Below the pieces are notes generated by a model. The model saw nothing but the letters and a program-made list of their open reading frames with translations, had not been told where the DNA came from and did not search any database. This document shows positions 1 to 10,837 of a stretch of DNA of 64,000 nt, piece after piece (positions within the stretch are counted from its first letter, which is position 1; each line of letters starts with the position of its first letter). The DNA is from Biscogniauxia marginata (Eukaryota > Ascomycota > Sordariomycetes > Xylariales > Xylariaceae), in contig MU404102.1 in the NCBI GenBank assembly GCA_022695795.1, forward strand, positions 124,001 through 188,000. Reading direction: 5' to 3'. The position numbers and the translations under genes were made by a program.

Positions 1-2453
1 GTTCGCCCGTGGAGGCGCGGCGGCACTGTGATGGTAGTGGGGGAGGGGGAGGAGGACGAGGAGCTTGATGGAATGGCGGGTGCGATGGGGATGCGTATGT
101 ATTGCGCGCTGCTGCTGTCGGTGGTGTTAGTACTGACGCCGTCAGTATTATCTCTTTCGGTATGGGACCCGGGTCCGGGTCTGAACCGGGGGAACCTCGA
201 GTTGGAGGAGTCGGCGTCGGGGAGGGCGTCCACTGCTGCGCGGGATGCTGCTGCTGCCGCAGCCGTTCGTGGGGGGAGTGCCGGAACGTTGAAGGTGTGT
301 AGAGGTAGCATGGGAATAAAATCGTCGTTATTGCCGTCGTTCTCATTCTCCCCGTCTCTGCCTCCTCCTCCTCTTCTCCCCCCTCCTATTCTGCCAAGGC
401 GGGAATGGTACGACGAGAAAGGGTACGAGAACGAGCGACCACCCGGCGAGTCTGTGCACACCGTCCCGTTCCCCTTGCCTCTACTACTATCTTCCTTTGT
501 GTCCCCTGCCCCTTCCACTCCCCGGTCTCCACTCGCTTTTCTGAAACCGAGACCGAATCCGAATCCGAAGCCACCGCCCCGGGGGCTGATAGGGCTCCTC
601 GACGCGAGCGACGACAGGGACCCGGATATGCTCTCCGGCAGCGACGGCAGGCGCACGCTCGGGATGGATATGGACGGGAGCGCCGGCCTGCGGAACACGA
701 ATCGCCATCGGAGGGAGGAGTCCCGCGGCGGGATCGCGGGCGGCCCGGTGCTGGGGGTTGGGGCCGGCGTCGATGCGGCGAGGGGGGAGGATAGGTATGG
801 ATGGGCCTGTGTGGGCGAAGGACTGGCGTGTTGGTAGGGCGGCTCAATCGTAGGAAGGATGGGGCCGCGTTTCGGGCTGCAAGTTGATGGGGGTTGGTAG
901 TTAGTCGAAGCTATCTTAGAAAAGCGAGAAAGGGAAACAAAACATACACGTAGAGAGGAGAAAGGGGCCTGTTGTCTCGAGGCGAGGGGCTGTCATTCCC
1001 ACTGCCGTGCGCTGCCTCGTCTGTTGAATCCAGTATTCGTTTCCTCGAGCCGGCCCGTTCACGGTCGCGAGAGAACCATTTCCGCCACCATCCCGTGCTC
1101 TCCTTCTTTGCGCTTGTCTTCTTCCCGCCATCGCCACGACTGTTACCACTCTTGCTGCCCACAAGACCTGGGCAGCACCTCCTCCCTAGCCCTAAAACGG
1201 CCCCGGCGTACCATCTGTACGTCGCCACGGCCTCGGCGCCGGTCCCGAAGAAGCCGACGATGGCGGCGCTCGTGGCGATGGGGATCCAGGGCTGGTTCAG
1301 GACGAGCGAGGGCACGAGCCACGAGGGCACGAAGAGGATCGAGCCCCAGGGGTACGGGGTCTGCGCGAAGTGGACGCGGTGGTAGTCGTACGTGCGCCGC
1401 GGGTGCAGCGTCGCCGCCACGTTGGCCGCGAGGTAGACGCCCATGACGGGGAAGTACGCGACCAGGATCGAGAGGCACATCAGGTAGAGCCGGAGGCTCG
1501 GGCGCGGGCGGCGCGAGCGAGCAGACGTCGCGTTGCTGTCGCCGAGGACCGCGCGGGTCTCCTTCCTGATGCGCCAGAAGCGGCGGAAGGTTAGGACTTT
1601 TTGGTTGGGTTGGGAAAAAGGGGAGGGCAAGTGTTAGCCAAGAGAGCCTAGAGGATGGGGATCATAGGGGGTAGGTACGTAAAACGAAGATACATGCAAG
1701 AGGGAAAGGGGGGCGAGCAAAAGTTTACTACTAACCAGCATAAGGTACAGCAGCTACGGCGAAAATCGCGGGCGGGATATCGTAGACGAGGTTCGTGGGC
1801 AGGCTGTTGTCGAAGACGGCGGAGCAGCCGATGAGCGTGACGATGAGGTACCGCTGCGCGAGGTCGAAGTACGTAAACGCCAGCTGGAAGAGCGGCACGG
1901 GGAATATGATAGCGGCCTGGACCAGCATCTTCCTGCGGCGGCGCCTCCTCGCCTCGGGCGACCCGTCCGCGGTGGCCACCGCCGCGCGCATCTGGCCCGC
2001 GAGGTGGCGCATGAGCGCGAAGATGGCGGCCGCGTACGCCGTGTCCAGGGGCGCGGCGGCGTAGACCTCGAGGTCGCAGAGCCCGGCGCCGTCCCACCAG
2101 GCGGTCCAGTCGTCGGTGCGCCAGATCAGCGAGTTGGCCACCGTGATCAGGTTCATGGCCGCGACCGCCGCGATGAGCACCACGGCCGCGAGCTCGCCGT
2201 TGCGCAGCAGCAGCCGGAAGGGAACCCAGCTGAGCGCCGTGCCGACGACGGCGCAGATGACGCGCGCGATCAGGTTCGCGAGGAGGGAGTGGTCTGCGGT
2301 TGTGCCGGGGTGCGCGCTAGAAGACGACGACGACGACGGCGACGACGATGTGGAAAGAATTGTCGTCGTGTATGCGGACGCTGGAGCTGGGAGAGGAGAG
2401 GTCGCGTCGTACAAGGCTCCCCCGAGGAAATCAAAATTGATTCTCCGTGCCAT
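1..2453 (-). CDS. STE3-type a-factor pheromone receptor (GPCR), 3' end cut by window edge
   Basis: Seven-transmembrane receptor of the STE3/PRE-1 family, which senses the lipid-modified mating peptide at the plasma membrane and signals through a heterotrimeric G protein. The predicted exons are 2453-1736, 1596-948 and 876 to the edge. Intron 1 (1735-1597) has donor GTTAGT and branch GCTAAC. Intron 2 (947-877) has donor GTATGT, branch CTAAC and acceptor TTGCAG. The joined frame runs from VPYA into VLTFRRFWRIRKE, as expected at the cytoplasmic end of a helix. Family marks include the GAGLCDLEV segment and an Arg-rich third loop. The N-terminus carries a Ser-rich insert from a TCG/GAC-type repeat. 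Exon 3 adds a long, low-complexity, Gly/Ser/Arg-rich tail that stays open to base 1, so the protein has at least 747 residues. Long C-tails occur in filamentous STE3 receptors. Family is secure; the tail is less so. Confidence 0.85.
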
Positions 2454-3532
2454 GGCGTATTATCGTATCAATAGGATACAGACGCCGTGCCCAAGGTATG
2501 GAGTAGGAAGGGTATGTACGTAAGGGGTGTTGAAGCGAAGCAGAGTATGTGATTGGTGTTAGTCTGAATTTACCCGCGATGTACACCTCTTGTAATTAAG
2601 ACAATAGATTCCTTCAGAGCGACAGTCGTGAAAGCGAGAAAGAGAAAAAAAAATTGACGGTCTAATGGGACCGCGATGTGGTGAGCTGTGATTTCCGAGA
2701 AGCCGGATCAGAGTGATTCACGAGACGAGAGAGTGGCACTGCGTTGATACTCGTGAGTCAGCGTGAAACTTGGAGAAACGAAAACAAGATAAAAAGTCCT
2801 AGAATTGTGCAGGTAAACACGTCGTCCAAGTTGAGGCACTGTTATTTTAATAGATTCCGGTACATCTGTACACCTCGCGTCGCATCACCCCAGTGACGGT
2901 TTAGCGAGAAAGGGGGAAGAGGCAACCGGCACGCAACGCGACCACCGAGTTGGGCAGGGTTGTTGTTCTTGCTCCCCAGAGCTGTTTGTCCGAGTGATCA
3001 TTTATACTTGCCCACCATAACATAATCTCCTGATACATAGTGAAGGGGAACAGCAAGGAAACAACAAGAATCCAATGACTTCATTTCTGAACTACCGCCT
3101 GATAATACCTACCTGACTACCTGATCTGGAATCCATCATCTCAGGGGGCAAGGATTTGGCAGAATGTGGTATTTGGGCTCAGTCATGGTTCGGCGCAAAT
3201 CATTTGTGATATCTCTATCTACTAAAGTATACAATATAAACCATGCCCGGTCCTCTCTCTCATATTCGTCGCTAGCATAAGGAATCATCGTCGTATTTTC
3301 TCGTACGCATTGTTCACACTATTCGGAGGACACATCAAATCCAGAGCCCAGCAGCCCCGTCCCCTAGGCACCCCCAGGCAATCAAGTAAACAACCCATCG
3401 CGTAGTCCAAATAACGCCAAAGGAAACTACTCAAGGTCATCATCCTGGACGACGCCATGTGTGAACGCTAAGCACTATAGCTTTCTACTGTAGAATGATT
3501 ACTTTTCCACTATTCGAAAACATCACCAACTA
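2454..3532. other. Spacer upstream of the receptor gene
   Basis: About 1.1 kb between the receptor start and the stop of the next minus-strand gene. It should hold the receptor promoter and the CPS1-like 3' untranslated region. I see no open frame of note, no RNA gene and no exact pheromone-response element of the TGAAACA type. Confidence 0.5.
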
Positions 3533-6500
3533 TTATTGTGACGGCCCCTGACCGGCCAGATTCATATGCATGATAGCATCACGTTGCCAATCGTCTTCAT
3601 CTGGGACTTGGGCTTGACTTCGGCGACGGTTCCACGTGTCGCCCGGAGGCTCACGACCATCGATACTGGGAAGACGGATTTGTGGTGTTCTTTGTTGACT
3701 CGCTGACTGAGCTTCCTCGCCGAACTGGTCGAATTCGGACAAGGTGTAGGCGTGTGACGAAGTGGGTTGGCCTAGAGATGTATTAATGGCAGGTGGCGTA
3801 TTAGCATGCCTCTCACTATTTGCCGATAGCTCAACAGGCGGAAGGGCCGACATCTTGTTCATCTGATGGTCAAGCTCTTCCTGCTCAAGTATCATGTTAT
3901 TCCTCAGAGAGTTCACACCAGGTGCGTTACTACTCCTTATGCTACCAACACTCGCACGATGGTCTGCACCATCATGAATACTGATGGCATCTGTATCGCG
4001 GATAGCGAACTGGGCAACGGTGCGCATCTTGCGTGTGACCCAGCCAGCTAAGATCTTGCCTCGCTGCTTCTCACTAAGACGACTGCGAGGGAAATCGCCT
4101 TTGTTCACAAAGGCCACGATGTCTATAACAATTTGATGTTCGTTTAAGATGGCATTCACGATAACGGGGACGATAGATGCTAGATATGCCTTGCGCGAGA
4201 CCTCGACGAGGACGACCACAAGACCACCCGCTTGGAAGACAGCGCTAGATACTGGTTAGTATTAGTTCAAATCAGTAAATGCTTGGATACGTACCAGCCA
4301 CCAGGTATGATGTTGCGATGACACCTCTCCACAGATGCTTCGATGTCCATAGGGAAGTGGCTCAACCCGTTAATCTCAAAGGTCTCGCCAATATTGCCAA
4401 GTACGAAGAGGACTTGCATATCAACCAAAGCCCCGCCTGGCCCAATAGGTCGGCTGACGCTATGCAGAAACCCAAGATCACCAGTCCGAACATAGCTGAT
4501 GTTGGGGTCGCCGTCAATAGTACGTCCATCAAAGCGTTCGGCATCGAAAGGATCCTTAGACCCATAGAAGCCTTTAACGCAAGCTTCAGAGTCAACCCAT
4601 ATTTCGCCATACTCCCCGTCAGTGCAGAGGAGGCGGCTTTCTGGGTTGACAATGGCAATCTGGGTAGACACTGGCACCATACCGGAGTCTTGGATAAGGA
4701 GAGCCTTGGGATCTGATTCAGGGTCGACAGGGATGATGAGTCCTCTACGCAGAGCCCTTTGGTCGAGCCAAAGCTCAATAGGCTCAATGCACATGTATGA
4801 GCGAGAGGCGACCATGGGATTCAGCACGTGCGAGTACACTGTGTTGATAGCCGTCCTATCGAGACCAGTAGCGGCAAAATGAAGCCGAACCTTTTGGAAA
4901 ACGTCAACTCGAGGTCTGCTCTCAGCTGAGATCATCAAGTTTTTCAGCTCGTGCATCGTAAACCCCTTGCCCGGCATCGAGTTCATGGCATGATCGAGCA
5001 TCTGGGGGGTTGCATAGGTATCCTTGATTTTGTACCTACTCAGAGTTAAGAAGAGTGAAATGGGGTTCTGAGCAAACTCAACCGGGGAGAGCAGGTATGT
5101 CGGTGTGCCTATATATATACCCATGAGGCAGGAGTGAATGAAGCCAAGACCAGTGGTGCTTCTGACGCAACCAAGCACAGGTCTTGAGCTAGTCATTTGG
5201 CAAGTCTCCTTTTGCACTTTGCACATTCCCAGGATAGTGTCATGACCAAGCTGCACCGATATTCTGCGCTGGTCTGGCGTCCAATAGGCCCAGATAACGA
5301 CGGGGTAACCTGGCTGGATCCAAGCAGGATCAATCGTGACACCAAGGTCACGGAGCCCGCTGTTCTGCTTGGGAGGCTTGGACGTGTTGAAAGTGCTAGG
5401 GACGCCGATCTTGAGGACTTGCGCAGACTGTTTGATGTGCTGTGCCACGGTTTTTGTCTTTAGTAGATGATCCACTTCATTATTGACCAGGACAGCCTTA
5501 ATGCCATAATCATGGATGAGGTGGAGAAATGCCGGTACGTCTTCATTAAGACGTCGCTCGTCCATAGGCGCGGCCGGGATCACGACGGCGCCGAGGTTGA
5601 TACATGCGTGGACAGCGAAGACGAAGTCTTCGGAGTGCGTATACATGAGCATGACGTGGTCGCGCGGCCGTATTTTGGCCTTGTTGCGAAGATATAAGGC
5701 GACGGCGGCGACCTTAGTATCGAACTTTCTCCATGTGATGCCCTTGCCTTCCTTGCCCCTACCATCGATGGTGCAGTAAGAGAGCTCTTCGGGCTGCCGT
5801 GCAACTCGCCACTGGATGAGATCGCTGATGCTTGAGAAATTATTCAACGGTGTCGATGTTCGATCATCAATAACAACCTCCCGCCTATCAATACCCGAGT
5901 ACTGCTTATCCGCCGGCCCAAGAATATCGGCCCTCGAGTTCGATGCCATATCGGACCATATACCTCCCATAGGATCGACTCCAATGGGGAGATTGAGAAC
6001 GGCATGTTCCACGCCGAACTTGACGTGCACGCACGGCAAATTGCCAAGGTCGAATTCCCTACGACACAACATATTGCCTATCTCTCGTCTGCCGTTCTTG
6101 TTTACGCGAGGGAGAGAGTTGGGCGCAGTAATCATGACGCAGTATACTCTTAGATGGTGTTCTTGCATCAGAACCTCCATGCACCGTTCTGAAAGGGAGT
6201 CTAGCAACGCAGTGTCCAGCTGCCTAGGCGGTGCACCAGACGTTGCCGGAGCTGTGGATGCTGATGACGACTCAAGCACTACGATCGGCAAATGCTCCTC
6301 GTTGACGAAGACATCAAATGCCGAGCAGTCAAATACTTGCTTGCTCAGATTACGCAAGATGCTGACAGCAATGTGCTGCACGAAGAAATAACGGTGCTCC
6401 GCAACCTCATGGCCATGCTCAACCCACTCAACTTTCTGTCGGATCCGGTCTTCATACAGCCCAAGTATGAAAACCTTACCTTCGATTACCGTTCCGAGAA

Positions 6501-9215
6501 GACCGGTCCTGAGAAATTCGGGCTCCACGGGGGTAGGCGTGGGGTCTCCCGGTTCGAATTTGTAGGGCCTTGCGTGGAAAATCTGCTCCGTATGCTTGGG
6601 TAGCGCCCAGAAGCCCCCAGATAAAGATGGCGAATCAACCCAGATTTCTCCGACGGACTGCGGTGAAGCTAGTAATCCCGTCTCGGGATCTACTACGGCT
6701 AGAGTAGCATCGGGGATAGGATAACCAAATGCACCAACTCGGACGGTACCAGGCTCGGTGGTTGCCTTCTTCCTCGCATCTTCGCCAATGGCAACGACGA
6801 CGACTTCATTTGTCTTCAACGCTTCTCTGTCTAATAAAACCTCACTGAGATCGTTGCTCGCATCGCGTTCCTTCTGGGTTGTCGTACCCCCACCAAGTAG
6901 ACTGCCAAAGCCATTAGAAGGCGCAGCTATCTCCTTCTCCTTATCCTTTTCTTCGTCCTTGTCTTCCTCCGTCTCTGACTCTACGTCGAACTCTAACTTG
7001 AGCGGGCATCCCATGCGCTCCTCACCACCAAGCCAGTCTCGGACACTAATGACCATGCCACCATGTTCAGGCAGGCAGAGCATTGGTGCTACGACCTCTC
7101 TAGCTCTGGGATTCCGTAATGGTCGCAACCACCGATCAGCTAGGACTTCGTGAAACTCACTATCCACAGTCAATGTATCGATGAGACACAACTTGACATG
7201 TTGGAAATTCGGTTCCATCCCTTTCTTGAAATTTCGAGTGGTCATCGGGTCTTGTTGGTAATTAAAAGCAGCAGTTCTCAATCCGGGATAGTCCGCAATC
7301 ATCAGCGTAGCCTTGTATTTGGTGATGAGATGAGCATAGAGACCTGGCGAGTTAACTGCCTTGTTTTCAACCCATACGGTAGTGTGGCCGCTATAGACGT
7401 TGAGGAGTACACTCAGAATCATTCCTATGCCTTGTCGCGGGTCTAGATAGGACAGCAGAATTTCGCTGCTAGCACCACCTCCTATCAAACGACCATTCTT
7501 GTCGCGAAGAGTCCGACTGAAAGTATCACCAGCTCCGTGCCCGGGCACGGCTTGTACGATAGCACTAAGACAAGCCATCTGGTGCATTATGGTGCGGTGG
7601 CTCAGCACAACACCTCGGATATCTCCGGTCGGAGCCCTTGAGAACTCGATATAAGCTAGGTCCGGTACTGATAATGGGGGCACATCGTCCTTCTTCTTGG
7701 GGTGGTAGCTGCCGAACTCATTGGTTTTCCACCACTCGACACCCTTAGGCCAATTAAGCTTCTGCGTAGTGATGTCTCGTTGGAAGGATTTCAAGTTGTT
7801 ATCGGTAGTTAGAGCAAGATGTGCTTGCGTAGAGGTTAGTATCAAATTGAGCTTTGCATAATCCTGCAAATCATTGATCGGCACAGCTACCACGCCGGCG
7901 ATGAAGCAACCCATCAGAGCAATAGCAAAATCGATGATCTCCGTATCTCTGTAAATGAGCGCGACACGATCGCCGCGGTACAAAGAGCTCTTGTCTCGAA
8001 TCACCTGGGCCACCTTCTCTGCTCGCGAGGCTAGCTTGTCCCAAGTAATAGAGGCGATCTCTTTCCCCTTACTGTCAAGAACCCAGTATGCAGGTAGCTT
8101 TGCAGTTGTACGCGCCCTATGTCTCAAGACTGCGGCAATGTTGTCAAAAGTGGACATTGCCGTATTTCCATCATGCGGATCGTGGATAGCAAATGGAACC
8201 TCCCGCGGCTCTAGGGGTAGCTGGTATTGTAACGCCTCTGGCGGAGGTAGATCGTTTGCGGTCAGCATTGGCGGAGCCATTGCAGCCGTAGGGGAGAATG
8301 CATCGCTGGAAGAGTATCTTTGGACACCCCCGGTATACTCCCCCCCCGGCGCAGGACCCTGTTCATAGGCCTGCTGCCCCGCAAAGTCGGAAAAATACGC
8401 CTGTGAATCCATCATGGTCCCGGTACGGCTTTCGTATGGGTTCGGCGGGTGTTGGGAATAGTGGCCCTGGTGTTCGGGCTTGAAGGCGTAGTCGCCAGAG
8501 ACCATAGTTCCCGAGCGCGTTGGCGGATCGGAATCTAGATGTTGAGCGAAGCTGGAAGGGTTGAGGAAGAGAGAATCGCGCTGGTTCAACGCCGGACGAG
8601 CCTCGGCCATGGGCCCTCCCGGCCGTAATATACCTGCTACCTGGTCGGGGCCATGGGACTGACTAGACGAGGGTGGCCCAGAGGACTGCGGTCGCCAGTC
8701 GACAGGGGATGTGACGGTAGGGGAGTAGGGGGATATCGGGTCGGGGTTGGTAGCACTCAAGGCGGCCAAGGCGGCTCCCCGGTGCCCATCGCCGGTGCTA
8801 TAGCTCTCGCTTTCGGATGTTTGTGACTGTAGGCTGCCAAGGGCTTCAGGCAAGCCACCGGGGCCATAATACTGTGACAGTAGCTGAGTTCGTCGTTTTT
8901 GGAACCTGTAAGTGGTATGTATAGGTCAGAGCGGGCCAAGGTTGAAGGGGATCACCAGATGTGGGCGAGTATCGTGGGATTCGATAAGGTCATATATACC
9001 CCTTTTCTGTGATATCACCTTCCTAGTATCAAGTCAGTCGGGAGTTCATGGATTTCGTCTGCTGTTGGGTGAAAGGTAACCCCCCGCGGTGATTAAGTCG
9101 ACCACGGACTGGCAAAGACAGAGTGCAAGCCGTGACGAAGCAGCCAAGCCCTTACCTCTAACTCCCTCTCCAGTTCATCTAGTCTCTCTTGTAGATCCTG
9201 ACTCAATTGCGCCAT
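3533..9215 (-). CDS. CPS1: CPS1/DIP2-type protein with DMAP1-binding domain and tandem adenylate-forming domains
   Basis: Large protein of the DIP2/Cmr2/CPS1 family: an N-terminal DMAP1-binding helix followed by two fatty-acyl-AMP-ligase-like domains. CPS1 of Cochliobolus is a virulence factor, and yeast DIP2 controls a diacylglycerol pool. Predicted exons: 9215-9156, 9022-9000 (23 nt), 8905-4295 and 4244-3533, giving 1801 residues. The start is ATG at 9215, reading MAQLSQDLQERLDELERELE. The microexon supplies EGDITEKG and exon 3 continues with FQKRRTQLLSQYYGPGGL, a family hallmark that fits only this splicing. The last intron (4294-4245) joins IIPGG to AVFQAGGLVVVLVEVSR. Adenylation domains lie near residues 265-980 and 1040-1650. 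Both lack the canonical TSGSTG-PKG loop (SRAPTGDIRGV in the first), so classical ligase activity is doubtful. Residues 46-260 are disordered and Pro/Ser-rich. Confidence 0.9.
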
Positions 9216-10837
9216 GATGGGCCGTATGTGTGTTGGCAGACGAGTTCGGCGCGGAGACGGGGGCGTGACGTCAAAGTGTAGGTCGTCGATGGATGAGTGT
9301 TTATTAGTTGTACTGCAATGGCGGAACCAACCGACCGAATTATCGATGCTCAAGCACAGAAGGGTATCATGATCGTAACTGCAACGGCCGGCAGAACTAA
9401 ACGCAGTAGTGGTCGCGAAACTTGGGGAGGGAAACTTGGGAGAGGGATAAGGTAGACGATGGTTTTCTGCCGTCGGCGACGACTTCGTGGAGACGATAAA
9501 CCCAAGACGGTCCTGATTGGCCGAGCCTAACGGAGGTAATACGAAGTTGACGCTGGGGAGGGCGGGCTATTAGGTGGGGTTTTAGGTGGGCTTCAGGCGC
9601 TTTACTCTGTATGGTGGTGTGCATACGCATACGTTTTACAAGGTACGAAGTATACGACGTACCGTATATATTTATTTATAAACTGTAGGTTACACTAAGC
9701 TCTACACTATCGATACGATTACATAACCAACGGACCCGTTTTTACTTTTACTCCAGTCCAGTCACGATGAATCCTGTGACTCCACACTTGAAATAAAAGC
9801 CTATCAGATTTTTCTCCCCAACTTCAACTTCAACCTCACACACTTCATAACGAACGTCAATTCGATGAATGGCCTCGATACACACACCTACCTTCTGGCA
9901 GATGTCTCGTTTGATCTCTATCGACTTCGAGACTATCAATACTTCTAAACATGCACCTATTAAGTCAGGTAACTCAGCGACAATTCATGTTGCTAGCTGG
10001 TCTCACTCAGAATTCCTCTTCGATCTGGACCGGCCGCGAACTCCGGACAAGGAATTGCTGCTAGATGACGTTTAACATCCTATCTAAAGGGCATTGATCA
10101 AGATGAAATTTTGTCTAGGCCAATATATTGCACTCGAAAACATACTTATTATCCCAGATCCAATTCCGGCCCATACCTCCTACGTTGGGGCGTGCTCGGC
10201 TCAGTTGGCTTCCAACATCCTCAATTTGGATTCTTAGGAACCCATTTCAGCAAGGTGAGCACTTTACCTTGTCCATACATTTATTTCCCCGTCTATTCTC
10301 TATGATGAAAGAAATTGCATTCACAGACCTGTTCTGAACTTTGATGTGGACAAGGTGCTCTAAGCTCTCCTGATTATACTCCTCTCTCGATATAGCATCG
10401 TCGGATTATAATTCGTACCTCTTGTACTAATAATTTATTCTTAGGTCATGATCTCTTCGCTATTCTTCTCCATCATAACAGCCATGGCGACGATATGGTC
10501 AAAGACTCTGTTCGCTTTTACTTTGTCTGCTCTTTCGTTGTCTATCTCCTTGTCGTGAAAGGATAATTTGTTCCAGTACAACTGCGTACTTTGACCCTGG
10601 TTCGTGAACAATGTTGCTCGTAATTTGATTCTGTACAAAGCCTTCGTTCCGTGCCACTATATAGTCTCCTTGTCCCCCGGGGAGCTACGCGATATTCCGA
10701 CGACGCCCCATATAGAATTTTAGGATTTGATAACGGTCCATCGCTGAACGGTTGATCTAAGGTAGCTTGGCAGAGACTTAGCTGCCCTCATCCATTTCTC
10801 GAAGACTTTCTGTTCAGTGACGGCCCAAATAGTCAAG
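9216..10837. other. Divergent promoter region
   Basis: About 1.6 kb between two divergently transcribed genes (CPS1-like and the unknown gene at 10838). Several short frames are open, such as 9869-10075 on the plus strand (68 residues), but none resembles a known protein or has a clear splice partner. I see no RNA gene. Confidence 0.5.
9266..9273. promoter_or_regulatory. Perfect CRE palindrome (TGACGTCA) 51 bp upstream of the CPS1-like start
   Basis: The eight-base palindrome TGACGTCA is the binding site of Atf1/CREB-type bZIP factors. It lies 51-58 bp before the predicted start codon, so it is either in the core promoter or in the 5' untranslated region. One chance copy per about 65 kb is expected, so function is inferred from position only. 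Confidence 0.4.

Noticed and set aside
28..837. Plus-strand 269-codon frame and several minus-strand alternatives
   Set aside because: They overlap the receptor tail, are made of low-complexity GC-rich sequence and have no family resemblance; the minus frame that continues from exon 2 is preferred.
10817..10837. Start of the unknown protein at 10817
   Set aside because: The codon there is GTG; the first ATG is at 10838.
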